Positions 9,641 to 16,889 of a DNA stretch of 64,000 nucleotides are shown here, piece by piece. The notes below the pieces were generated by a model, which saw nothing but the letters and a program-made list of their open reading frames with translations, made no database searches and was not told the DNA's origin. The DNA comes from Rhodobacterales bacterium 56_14_T64 (GTDB taxonomy: Bacteria > Pseudomonadota > Alphaproteobacteria > Rhodobacterales > Rhodobacteraceae), in NCBI GenBank assembly GCA_002162795.1, contig MAAY01000026.1:42922-106921 (forward strand), written 5' to 3'. Position 1 is the stretch's first letter. Each line of letters starts with the position of its first letter. Position numbers and translations under genes: made by a program.

Positions 9641-10228
9641 TTATCGGGTTCGGCGCAGATAGACATAATAGGCACCAGTGCCACCATGACTGATGTGGGC
9701 CGGCGTAATTTGCAGCACCGCCTGCGCCAGAGGCGACAGTGCCAGCCATTGCGGGACCTGATGCCGCAGCACCCCGCGTGGCGTTGGAATCGGACCGGGT
9801 TCGTCACGATCCTTGCCCTTGCCGGTTACCACCAGCACCAACCGCTTGCCCGAGGCCTGCGCTGATAGAATGAAGCGGGTTAACGCCGGATGGGCCGAAT
9901 CGACCCGCATACCGTGCAGATCCAGCTTGCCCTCTGGCCTCAGCTTGCCACGCTTCATGCGAGTAAAGGCCTTTTTGTCCATCTGAACGGGTGCGCTGAA
10001 CAATCTGTCGGTGACGGCAGGTTTTAGATCATGTTTGAACGGCTTTTGCCGGGCACGACTGCCAAATTCAAAACCCTCAATACGCGGGATTGGCTGTTTC
10101 ATCGGTTTTGGTTTCGGCAAAGATAACGCCGGCACCGAGCTATGAGCACCCGGATGCAGGCGCTCGGCCTTTTTCACGACCTCTTGCCAGAGGTCGATCT
10201 CGTCTGCCGTCAATTTCCGCCGTGTCAT
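9641..10228 (-). CDS. Smr-domain protein
   Basis: A 195-residue protein whose C-terminal half is an Smr (MutS2 C-terminal) domain: LDLHGM near residue 102, VTGKGKDR in the middle and HGGTGAYYVYLRR near the end. The N-terminal 90 residues are basic and likely disordered. Smr domains are nucleases or nucleic-acid binders; standalone versions of this type are common in alphaproteobacteria without an assigned substrate. It is the last gene of a leftward operon with mltA and the Tim44-like gene, and its ATG shares one base with the mltA stop (TAATG). Confidence 0.85.
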   Translation of the reverse strand: MTRRKLTADEIDLWQEVVKKAERLHPGAHSSVPALSLPKPKPMKQPIPRIEGFEFGSRARQKPFKHDLKPAVTDRLFSAPVQMDKKAFTRMKRGKLRPEGKLDLHGMRVDSAHPALTRFILSAQASGKRLVLVVTGKGKDRDEPGPIPTPRGVLRHQVPQWLALSPLAQAVLQITPAHISHGGTGAYYVYLRRTR

Positions 10229-11280
10229 TAGATATCTTCCGGTAGCAGCGCATAGGCCCGTTGAATTGGCAGCAACACGACCATTCGCCCCGGATCACGC
10301 AGCCGTCCGGCCGCCTGGCCTGCTGCATCCCCGGTGCCATAAAAGATATCTGCCCGCTGCGCGCCCTTGATAGCCGAGCCAGTGTCCTGCGCAACCATCA
10401 GACGGCGCATTTTTCCAGCACCGTCCTTTTCCAACCAAACTGGCGCGCCCAGTGGTGTATACTTCGGATCTACCGCCAGACTGCGCAGCGCGGTGACGGA
10501 TCTGTTCATCGCCCCCAAAGGCCCCGCTGAGGACGCAATTTTGCGTATTTCGCGGAAAAACACATACGACGGATTGTGCATCAGCAATTCCCGACCATCT
10601 GATGGGTTACGGCGAACCCAATTTTTGATCACCTGAGCGCTAACCTGATGCGCATTATAGACGCCACGTCTCACAAGTTCTTGGCCAACTGAGCGGTAAT
10701 TGTGGCCATTGGCACCACCATAGCCAATTCGAATGGTCGATCCATCAGGCAGTCGAACGCGGCCAGACCCTTGAATTTGCAGAAAGAACAGCTCTACCGG
10801 GTCATCAACCCAAGCAATTTCCAGGCCCCTGCCCTCCATCACGCCACTTGTCAGGATGTCGCGCCGTGGCAGCCATTGGCCGGAATTTCGGGCTTCGGGT
10901 GGCATTTTGTAGATCGGATAGCGGTATCGCGAGCTGCGATAACGTGAGCCATCAAGTTCGGGTTCAAAATAGCCGGTAAACAGCGCTGCCTGCCCGTCTT
11001 CGATCAACACTGGACGAAATAGCAGTTCAAAAAACGAACGGGCGGATTCGGGTTTCTGCTGTAGCGCCACTGCGCATAACGACCGCCAATCCGGATCTTT
11101 CAGATCTTTGCAGGTTCCCAGAAACGCCTGCAAAGCCGCAGAATGGTCGTCTTTTTCCCAGCCATCAAGCTGGGAAAAATTCAACAGGCTATAGCTGGTT
11201 TCAGATTTCGCTCCGGCTGCAGTCATGGCGCCCCCTATCAGACAGGCAGCGCCAAGGGCCCGCCGAAGCGCGCCAATCAT
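10228..11280 (-). CDS. mltA: MltA, membrane-bound lytic murein transglycosylase A
   Basis: Cleaves glycan strands of peptidoglycan with formation of 1,6-anhydro-muropeptides. The 350-residue protein begins with a signal sequence (about residues 1-25; no good lipobox, unlike E. coli MltA). It then has the MltA domain (GYFEPELDGS, GRGLEIAWVDDPVELFFLQIQGSGRV) and a C-terminal 3D domain (VAQDTGSAIKGAQRADIFYG) carrying the catalytic aspartate region. The start overlaps the Tim44-like stop by ATGA. Position between a Tim44-like membrane protein and an Smr protein is a familiar alphaproteobacterial order. Likely periplasmic rather than lipid-anchored, by inference from the missing lipobox. Confidence 0.93.
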   Translation of the reverse strand: MIGALRRALGAACLIGGAMTAAGAKSETSYSLLNFSQLDGWEKDDHSAALQAFLGTCKDLKDPDWRSLCAVALQQKPESARSFFELLFRPVLIEDGQAALFTGYFEPELDGSRYRSSRYRYPIYKMPPEARNSGQWLPRRDILTSGVMEGRGLEIAWVDDPVELFFLQIQGSGRVRLPDGSTIRIGYGGANGHNYRSVGQELVRRGVYNAHQVSAQVIKNWVRRNPSDGRELLMHNPSYVFFREIRKIASSAGPLGAMNRSVTALRSLAVDPKYTPLGAPVWLEKDGAGKMRRLMVAQDTGSAIKGAQRADIFYGTGDAAGQAAGRLRDPGRMVVLLPIQRAYALLPEDI

Positions 11281-11933
11281 GCGTCAGTGGCGACCAGATG
11301 CCAATTCGGATCATCGGTGCCCATGTTGCGTGCGAAGGTCCACGTGTCCTTTTGACGTTTAACCTTTTTGGGGTCGCCTTCGACGATATCTCCGCCGCGA
11401 TCCCGCACCACCGAAGTCAACTCGGCAATAAAGCGCATCGTGACTTCAGCCCGTTGTTCGGCCTCATCAAACTGCGCATCAACCACAGTGGTTTCGCTGA
11501 CCCCGATGAACTCAGCCTCAATGGACAGCCCCTGATCTTCACGTTGCGCCACCGCATCCACAAAGCTGTCAAAGATCTCCTCGGACATGAACGGCTGAAT
11601 GCTATCCAACTCACCCCGTTCGAATCCCATCAGAATCATTTCATAAGCACCACGGGAGCCCTGGACAAATTCGCCAACCGAAAACGACGGTTCCACGCGT
11701 TTCATGGCACTCAGCGCCTTGGCCTGCTTGCTGTCTTCGTCCACGTGATCGGTGATGTCGAGATCTGGGCCCCCTTCGATCACTTCAAAGCCGGCCCTAT
11801 CCGCGCGACCGTTTGATTTTGGAAGTGGTGGCTTTTCAAAACCTTCGCGGGTGCCTAGCACGTTTTTCAAGCGCAGGATCAGAAAGACGGCAATGCCGGC
11901 TAAAACCAAAAGTTGGATCACAGGAGACTCCAT
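11277..11933 (-). CDS. Tim44/TimA-like inner-membrane protein
   Basis: A 218-residue protein with one N-terminal membrane segment (about residues 5-22), a charged linker, and a C-terminal Tim44-like domain (residues 75-215) with FVQGSRGAYEMILMGFERGELD and VTMRFIAELTSVVRD. Bacterial relatives of mitochondrial Tim44 are implicated in inner-membrane protein biogenesis; the role of this one is inferred. It heads the leftward operon with mltA and Smr, and the 3' end overlaps mltA by four bases. A small dyad, GCTTTGtaacCAAAGC at 11957-11972, lies 24 bases upstream of the start in the region shared with fxsA. Confidence 0.85.
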   Translation of the reverse strand: MESPVIQLLVLAGIAVFLILRLKNVLGTREGFEKPPLPKSNGRADRAGFEVIEGGPDLDITDHVDEDSKQAKALSAMKRVEPSFSVGEFVQGSRGAYEMILMGFERGELDSIQPFMSEEIFDSFVDAVAQREDQGLSIEAEFIGVSETTVVDAQFDEAEQRAEVTMRFIAELTSVVRDRGGDIVEGDPKKVKRQKDTWTFARNMGTDDPNWHLVATDA

Positions 11934-12042
11934 TTGGACCTCATATTAAAGACTAGGCTTTGTAACCAAAGCACACAGCACTTATGTAGGTGACGGGCGG
12001 GATCAAGTCCACCGTCCCGCTAATGTGACAAGGAAACCGTTC

Positions 12043-12540
12043 ATGTACCTGCTTCTGGCCTTTCTTTTGGTGCCAATCATCGAAATTGCCCTGTTTATTC
12101 AGGTTGGTGGGATCATTGGTCTGTGGCCAACGTTGGCTATTGTCGTTTTGACCGCGGTTCTGGGAACCTGGCTGGTCAAAACCCAAGGGCGCATGGCCTT
12201 GGGGCAGCTGCAAAACTCGTTTCAGCAACTTGATGACCCAACCGAGCCACTGGCCCACGGTGCGATGATCCTTGTGGCTGGCGCTTTGTTGCTGACACCA
12301 GGGTTTTTCACTGATGCCATTGGTTTTTCTCTGTTGATGCCGCCAGTACGCGTTGCCGTTTTTCGCTTTTTGAGCGCACGCATCACAATGACTCAGTTCA
12401 AAATGGGGTCTGGCACCATGCATTCGCGCAGCTATCCCGGTGGTCAGGGTGATGTCATCGATGGGGATTACGAGGACGTTTCCCCAAAGAAACCAACGCG
12501 CAGCCCATCGGGTTGGGTAGAAGGTCCTGATCAAGATTGA
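12043..12540 (+). CDS. fxsA: FxsA family membrane protein
   Basis: A 165-residue inner-membrane protein with the FxsA fold: hydrophobic segments at about residues 1-17, 24-42 and 72-105, containing VPIIEIALFIQVGG, GTWLVKTQG and LTPGFFTDAIG. FxsA in E. coli alleviates phage T7 exclusion by the F plasmid; the normal role is unknown. The ATG at 12043 has AAGGA 8 bases upstream; an in-frame start 6 codons earlier lacks one. The C-terminus is acidic and hydrophilic. secB follows 68 bases downstream on the same strand. Confidence 0.87.
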   Translation: MYLLLAFLLVPIIEIALFIQVGGIIGLWPTLAIVVLTAVLGTWLVKTQGRMALGQLQNSFQQLDDPTEPLAHGAMILVAGALLLTPGFFTDAIGFSLLMPPVRVAVFRFLSARITMTQFKMGSGTMHSRSYPGGQGDVIDGDYEDVSPKKPTRSPSGWVEGPDQD

Positions 12541-12608
12541 CCTGACCCGTTGAGGTGTAGTTGCCAAGCTGATATGCACGGCCCAAATATTATTTCAGGA
12601 GTAGTTCC

Positions 12609-13100
12609 ATGGCCGAAAACGGCGCAATCGAAGGCGCACAGCCGCAAGTCCAGATGAATGTTCTGGGTCAGTTCATTCGCGATATGTCGTTTGAGAATGT
12701 AATGGCACAGAAGGGCACCGGCAGCGACGCGCAGCCAGATGTCAGCGTTCAAGTGAACCTGGATGCCAAAAAGCGTAGCACTGAAAACCAGTATGAAGTT
12801 GTGACCAAGCTGGTCATCGAATCCAAGGTCAAAGACTCTGGCGACGTGCTGTTTGTCTTTGAACTGGAGTATGTCGGCATTTTCAACATCGCTGGCGTCC
12901 CAGAGGAACAGCTGCACCCGTTCCTGCTGATCGAATGCCCTCGCATGTTGTTCCCGTTCCTCCGCCGCATCGTTTCAGATGTGACCCGCGACGGTGGCTT
13001 CCCGCCGCTGAACTTGGATAACATTGATTTTGTAGCGATTTATCGCAACGAACTCGCGCGCCGTCAGGCCGAAACTGCCGCTGAGCAACCAACGCAGTAG
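12609..13100 (+). CDS. secB: SecB protein-export chaperone
   Basis: Cytosolic tetrameric chaperone that keeps preproteins unfolded and hands them to SecA. The 163-residue protein matches across its length: VNLDAKKRSTENQYEVVTKLVIESK, FELEYVGIFNIAGVPEEQLHPFLLIECPRMLFPFLRRIVSDVTRDGGFPPL, and a C-terminal tail that usually contacts SecA. AGGAG precedes the start by 7 bases. It is followed by a strong terminator and faces dnaQ tail to tail; linkage to dnaQ and the maf operon near the origin is typical for alphaproteobacteria. Confidence 0.97.
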   Translation: MAENGAIEGAQPQVQMNVLGQFIRDMSFENVMAQKGTGSDAQPDVSVQVNLDAKKRSTENQYEVVTKLVIESKVKDSGDVLFVFELEYVGIFNIAGVPEEQLHPFLLIECPRMLFPFLRRIVSDVTRDGGFPPLNLDNIDFVAIYRNELARRQAETAAEQPTQ

Positions 13101-13126
13101 GCGCCAGAGACTTCCGAATTCTGATA

Positions 13127-13157
13127 AACGCCGCTGATCCGTCAGCGGCGTTTTTTT
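13127..13157 (+). terminator. Terminator after secB
   Basis: Perfect 11-base arms AACGCCGCTGA (13127-13137) and TCAGCGGCGTT (13142-13152), 4-base loop, then seven or more T. It ends just before the dnaQ stop and serves secB. Confidence 0.92.
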
Positions 13158-13163
13158 ATGGTC

Positions 13164-13886
13164 TCAAGCTTTCCACAATGCGCCATCGCCCATTTTCTCG
13201 ACAAAGACGTCATGCGCCGATTGTTCATCCACTGTCAGGCGTGTCTTTAATGGTGTGGGCCGTGCTGTGGCCCGCCAGTTGTCATCAGCTGCACCAGAAC
13301 CGGCGGATTTTGTTGTTGCCAGACCAAAATCGGGCTGCCGACCACCGATCAGTTCCAGGTAAACTTCGGCCAGGATTTCGGAATCGAGCAACGCGCCGTG
13401 CAGGGCTCGGTTGGAATTGTCGATGTAGAACCGGCGGCACAGGGCATCCAGCGTGGCGGGCGAGCCGGGAAATTTCTTTCGGGCCATAGCCAGCGTATCA
13501 ATTGCCTGCTCCATCGGAAGCTGCCGCAGCCCTAACTTTCGTAGCTCGGCGTTCAGAAACTTCATATCAAAGCTGGCGTTGTGGATCACCATGGTGGAAT
13601 CGCCGACAAAATCCAAAAATTTCTGCCCAACCTTGGCAAACAACTGTTTATCCCTCAGCGTCACCGCCCCTGGTTTGGGCGTCTGTGGCGGTTCCAGGAT
13701 ATCCGGGCCGATGCCATGTACCTCAAACGCACCCTTAGGCATCGATCGTTCGGGATTGATATATTCGTGAAAAGTGACGCCCGTTGGCATGTGATTGAAT
13801 AGCTCAATTGCACCTATCTCGACAATCCGGTCACCACTTTCAGGATCAAAGCCAGTGGTCTCTGTATCCAGTACAATTTCACGCAT
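13164..13886 (-). CDS. dnaQ: DNA polymerase III epsilon subunit, 3'-5' exonuclease
   Basis: Proofreading exonuclease of the replicative polymerase. The 240-residue protein shows DEDDh motifs: LDTETTG at residues 6-12 (Asp7, Glu9), HNASFDMKFL, and HGALLDSEILAEVYLEL with the catalytic His and Asp. The ATG at 13886 begins the conserved MREIVLDTET; a 20-residue upstream extension is not family-like. The start overlaps the coaE stop by 8 bases, so it is the last gene of maf-aroE-coaE-dnaQ. A terminal clamp-binding stretch is not obvious. Confidence 0.95.
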   Translation of the reverse strand: MREIVLDTETTGFDPESGDRIVEIGAIELFNHMPTGVTFHEYINPERSMPKGAFEVHGIGPDILEPPQTPKPGAVTLRDKQLFAKVGQKFLDFVGDSTMVIHNASFDMKFLNAELRKLGLRQLPMEQAIDTLAMARKKFPGSPATLDALCRRFYIDNSNRALHGALLDSEILAEVYLELIGGRQPDFGLATTKSAGSGAADDNWRATARPTPLKTRLTVDEQSAHDVFVEKMGDGALWKA

Positions 13887-14472
13887 TGACCATCTTCCCT
13901 CTGATGTCGGCAAGGATCTTGTCCACTTGTTCACGCGCATGATCAACCGTATCGGTGACTATTACGTAATCGGAACGGGCAGTTTTCTCTTCGATCGGCA
14001 TTTGCTTGAGCCGGATCTGCAGAAATTGCTCAAGCGTCATGGTTCCGCGCTCCAACACCCGCCTTTGCTGGGTTTCGGCGTCAATTGTCACACAAACCAC
14101 AGCATCCATTTCGACGTGCCCACCGGTTTCAAACAACAGCGGAATGTCGAATACAAGTATATCAGACAAGGCGATTTTGCGAAATTCTTCCCGGTCCAGT
14201 GTCACCAGCGGATGCACGATGGTTTCGATCTCACGCAAGACGTTGGGATCCTTACCAATAATTTCCTTCAACTCTACACGGCTAACCTGACCGTCGTTGA
14301 TGGCACCGGGAAACCGGACTTGCATCGCGGCAACAGCCGCACCGCCGCTGGCATACAGTCGATGCACCGCCGCATCGGCGTCCCAAACCGCACAGCCAGC
14401 AGCCGCGAACAGTTCAGCCGTGGTGCTTTTGCCCATCCCAATCGATCCTGTCAGCCCCAGGTTAAAAGTCAT
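13879..14472 (-). CDS. coaE: Dephospho-CoA kinase
   Basis: Last step of CoA synthesis, phosphorylating the 3'-hydroxyl of dephospho-CoA. The 197-residue protein begins with strand-loop LGLTGSIGMGKST (P-loop residues 9-17), then VWDADAAVHRLY, HPLVTLDREEF and DIPLLFETG, all in family order. The ATG overlaps the aroE stop by four bases and the 3' end overlaps dnaQ, so expression is coupled on both sides. Confidence 0.95.
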   Translation of the reverse strand: MTFNLGLTGSIGMGKSTTAELFAAAGCAVWDADAAVHRLYASGGAAVAAMQVRFPGAINDGQVSRVELKEIIGKDPNVLREIETIVHPLVTLDREEFRKIALSDILVFDIPLLFETGGHVEMDAVVCVTIDAETQQRRVLERGTMTLEQFLQIRLKQMPIEEKTARSDYVIVTDTVDHAREQVDKILADIRGKMVNA

Positions 14473-15302
14473 CTGAGTGCTGCGGCGCGGGTGGCATTGT
14501 CGACCTCGGGGCGCTGGCCAAACCAGCGTTCAAAGCCTGGCACCGCCTGATGCAGCAACATTCCAAGACCATCCACCGTGGTGCAGCCAATTTCCTCGGC
14601 ATATTGCAACAATTCCGTATTCAACGGCGCATAAATCAGATCAGATACCACTGCATCAGACCGTAATCCGTCCAAAGGCACCCGCAGGCGTGGTTTTCCG
14701 ACCATTCCCAGTGCGGTAGTATTGACCAACAGAGCTGCTTCCTCGATCACATTTCCGGCTTGAACCCATTCAACCACCCGAATACGGGCGCCAAATTCTT
14801 GCCGCAACTGATCTGCACGGTTCCGGGTCCGGTTGGACAAGATCAATTCAGGCACGCCGGCCTCTAACAGTGAGGCAACCACAGCCCTGCACGCCCCCCC
14901 TGCCCCTAATACTACTGCCGGACCAGATTTTGGATCCCAGTTAGGCGCCGCCTGATGTAGATTGGTGATAAATCCATAGCCGTCGGTGTTATCCGCCAGA
15001 ATAGTACCGTCCTTGCGAAAAATCAGCGTATTGGCTGCACCGATCAGAGTTGCCCGATCCGTGACCTGATCCGCGATCTTCATCACTGTCTCTTTATGCG
15101 GGATGGTCACATTAGCACCAACAAAGCCCATCTTGGGCATCGAGCGGATCACGTCTTCCAAATCACCTGTTTCCACATGCATCGGAACATAGTGTCCTGC
15201 AATCCCGTAAGCGTTTAGCCAGTGTCGTTGCAGCTGAGGTGACTTTGAATGGGCCACCGGACAGCCGATTACTGCCGCCAACGGAATTATTGCGTCACTC
15301 AT
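14469..15302 (-). CDS. aroE: Shikimate dehydrogenase (NADP+)
   Basis: Reduces 3-dehydroshikimate to shikimate in the aromatic pathway. The 277-residue protein has the shikimate-binding HSKSPQLQ segment, NVTIPHK with catalytic Lys70, the ANTL and DNTDG motifs (catalytic Asp in the latter), and a nucleotide fold beginning VVLGAGGACRAVVASLL followed by LSNRTRNRA, consistent with NADP use. It overlaps maf upstream and coaE downstream by four bases each. Confidence 0.95.
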   Translation of the reverse strand: MSDAIIPLAAVIGCPVAHSKSPQLQRHWLNAYGIAGHYVPMHVETGDLEDVIRSMPKMGFVGANVTIPHKETVMKIADQVTDRATLIGAANTLIFRKDGTILADNTDGYGFITNLHQAAPNWDPKSGPAVVLGAGGACRAVVASLLEAGVPELILSNRTRNRADQLRQEFGARIRVVEWVQAGNVIEEAALLVNTTALGMVGKPRLRVPLDGLRSDAVVSDLIYAPLNTELLQYAEEIGCTTVDGLGMLLHQAVPGFERWFGQRPEVDNATRAAALR

Positions 15303-15898
15303 TGCTCGATCATCCCCTGCAGTGCCAAATAGTTAATCAGTTCCATCAGGGGTAATCCCAAAACGTTAAAGTAGTCGCCGTCAATGGTTGAGAACAAACG
15401 AACGCCCTCTTCTTCCAGTTTATACGCGCCAACGGCGTGTTGGATACTGTCCCAATTGCGTTCCACATAGCCGCGCAGGTAGGCGTCCGAACTGTCCCGC
15501 ATCCGCAAGCGCACCTGACCCACGTGACGCCAGATCGGCTCACCATCGCGGCAGATCACCGCTGCGGACAATAACATATGCCGCTTGCCACGCATTGCGG
15601 ACAATTGTTCCAGCGCTTGATCCGCACATACTGGCTTGGACAATAGGTTGCCCTCAAAGTCCAACACCTGATCGCAGCCCAAGACTAACGATCCTGGCGA
15701 TTTAGCACTTACCTTTCTGGCCTTTAGCTCGGCCAAGGCATCTGCAATATCACGTGGTGGCGCGCCTTCTCCCAAAAGGGAGGCCTTAACAGTCTGCTCA
15801 TCCACGCGCGGATGCTGGACCTCAAAAGGGATCCCCGCCTGACGCAAAAGCTGCGCACGAATGGCCGATCCCGACGCGAGAACGATGTGGGTAGACAT
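15299..15898 (-). CDS. maf: Maf family nucleoside triphosphate pyrophosphatase
   Basis: Predicted house-cleaning hydrolase of non-canonical NTPs. With the start at 15898 the protein is 199 residues, the normal Maf length. It begins IVLASGSAIRAQLLRQAGIPFEV, the Maf N-terminal motif with its S-x-S-x-x-R core, and contains LVLGCDQVL with the catalytic Asp. AAGGGG lies about 12 bases upstream. A 54-codon in-frame upstream extension runs into the putative origin and has no homology, so it is rejected. maf is the first gene of the leftward maf-aroE-coaE-dnaQ operon and borders the candidate origin. Confidence 0.93.
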   Translation of the reverse strand: MSTHIVLASGSAIRAQLLRQAGIPFEVQHPRVDEQTVKASLLGEGAPPRDIADALAELKARKVSAKSPGSLVLGCDQVLDFEGNLLSKPVCADQALEQLSAMRGKRHMLLSAAVICRDGEPIWRHVGQVRLRMRDSSDAYLRGYVERNWDSIQHAVGAYKLEEEGVRLFSTIDGDYFNVLGLPLMELINYLALQGMIEQ

Positions 15899-16117
15899 GT
15901 GGAAAACCCCTTGGAAAAGTTTCAAATCGTTTTGGGATGGTTTGTATGGAATCCGCTTCCAAGGCAAGCTCTGGGGGTTTCTCCAACATTCCGACAAAAA
16001 GCCGGCAGATTCGCCCTCCGGGGATAAGGATAACTTTGAATCTTTGGATATCTCAGTCATCCAAAACTACTCACCATGTTATCCCCATGGTAACCTTGGT
16101 AAAGAAAGTCTTAACAA

Positions 16118-16131
16118 CCTTATTTATAAGG
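16118..16131. repeat. 14-bp AT-rich palindrome in the candidate origin
   Basis: CCTTATttATAAGG, six-base arms with a two-base centre, between the distal and proximal DnaA-box-like groups. It could be a protein-binding site or a fold-out element; no known site is matched. Confidence 0.5.
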
Positions 16132-16174
16132 ACGGTCCAAATTTCATCCCAAAACCAGTCCGACAATCTGGAAA

Positions 16175-16224
16175 CTTATCCATCCAGTGGATAAGCCGGT
16201 GAGTGACTCACTTATCCACTGGAT
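16175..16224. repeat. Nested inverted repeats built from DnaA-box-like cores
   Basis: The 8-mer CTTATCCA occurs at 16175-16182 and 16211-16218 and inverted at 16188-16195. The inner pair extends to a perfect 14-base inverted repeat: ATCCAGTGGATAAG (16182-16195) and CTTATCCACTGGAT (16211-16224) with a 15-base spacer. This is the densest part of the candidate origin. Confidence 0.8.
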
Positions 16225-16306
16225 TCATGGGACACTACTAAAACATCATCCTTTCTTATAAATATTCTATTTATAGGGAGGCCACGCCAACCTGAGGAAA
16301 ACCACG

Positions 16307-16762
16307 ATGGATCTGAGTGATCTCATGTTCACGCTCTACCCATATGCCAAATCACTTCACATCATGGCAGTGATCAGTTGGATGGCTGGTTTATTCTATC
16401 TGCCACGGCTCTATGTGTATCACGTAGAGCAGGCAGAGAAGGTTCAACACTCCATTCCGATCTTCCTGATGATGGAGGACAAGCTGCTGCGCCTGATCAT
16501 GCGTCCAGCCATGATTGTGACATGGGTGGCGGGCCTGACTTTGGTGTTTACACCTGGGATTGTGGACTGGTCTTACATCTGGCCCTGGACCAAGGGCGCA
16601 TCCGTTATTGCTATGACTGGATTTCACCACTTCCTGATGGCGCGTCATAAAGACTTCGCTAAAGGTGAAAATGGTCTCACAGGGCGTCAGTACCGCCTGC
16701 TGAACGAGGTCCCTACCCTTTTGATGGTCCCCATCGTGGTATCGGTGGTTTTCAAATTCTGA
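16307..16762 (+). CDS. hemJ: HemJ, protoporphyrinogen IX oxidase
   Basis: Membrane enzyme for the penultimate step of haem synthesis in bacteria without HemG or HemY. The 151-residue protein has four or five hydrophobic segments and the family motif KSLHIMAVISWMAGLFYLPRL at residues 15-35, where His18 is the conserved haem or substrate-site histidine, followed by MEDKLLRLIMRPAM. GAGGAAA lies 8 bases before the start. It flanks the candidate origin. In Caulobacter hemE occupies the position beside the origin; here hemJ does, and hemE is not in the window. The haem genes hemW and hemH occur elsewhere in the window. Confidence 0.93.
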   Translation: MDLSDLMFTLYPYAKSLHIMAVISWMAGLFYLPRLYVYHVEQAEKVQHSIPIFLMMEDKLLRLIMRPAMIVTWVAGLTLVFTPGIVDWSYIWPWTKGASVIAMTGFHHFLMARHKDFAKGENGLTGRQYRLLNEVPTLLMVPIVVSVVFKF

Positions 16763-16770
16763 GGCAATAT

Positions 16771-16799
16771 TTGACTCCCCCCAAGTGACAGCATATGTA
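16771..16799 (+). promoter_or_regulatory. Candidate sigma-70 promoter of rho
   Basis: TTGACT (16771-16776), 17-base spacer, TATGTA (16794-16799). The -35 matches 5/6 and the -10 only 3/6. About 90 bases of leader would follow, including the dyad GCATCCAAATTTGGGTGC at 16855-16872, 18 bases before the rho start; long leaders fit rho autoregulation, but this is inference. Confidence 0.35.
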
Positions 16800-16889
16800 C
16801 TCGACCTAAGCGGGCCCGTCCGGGACACCGTATTTTCCATTCTTCAGTGACACCGCATCCAAATTTGGGTGCATAAGGGCCGCATAAAT

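Larger units (their letters stand above)
15899..16306. other. Candidate chromosomal replication origin (oriC)
   Basis: This is 408 bases without a gene, between the divergent maf and hemJ. It holds a cluster of DnaA-box-like nonamers (consensus TTATCCACA): TTATCCCCA at 16079-16087 (+, 8/9), TTATCCACT at 16186-16194 (-, 8/9) and 16212-16220 (+, 8/9), TTATCCATC at 16176-16184 (+, 7/9), and two 7/9 sites at 16019-16033 (-). A 70-80 percent AT stretch at about 16236-16275 could be the unwinding element. Five GANTC sites occur between 15949 and 16226. Gene polarity diverges from here, and rho, mnmE, mnmG, rsmG, parA and parB lie alongside, the arrangement known around alphaproteobacterial origins. 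maf and hemJ promoters must also lie here. Confidence 0.75.
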
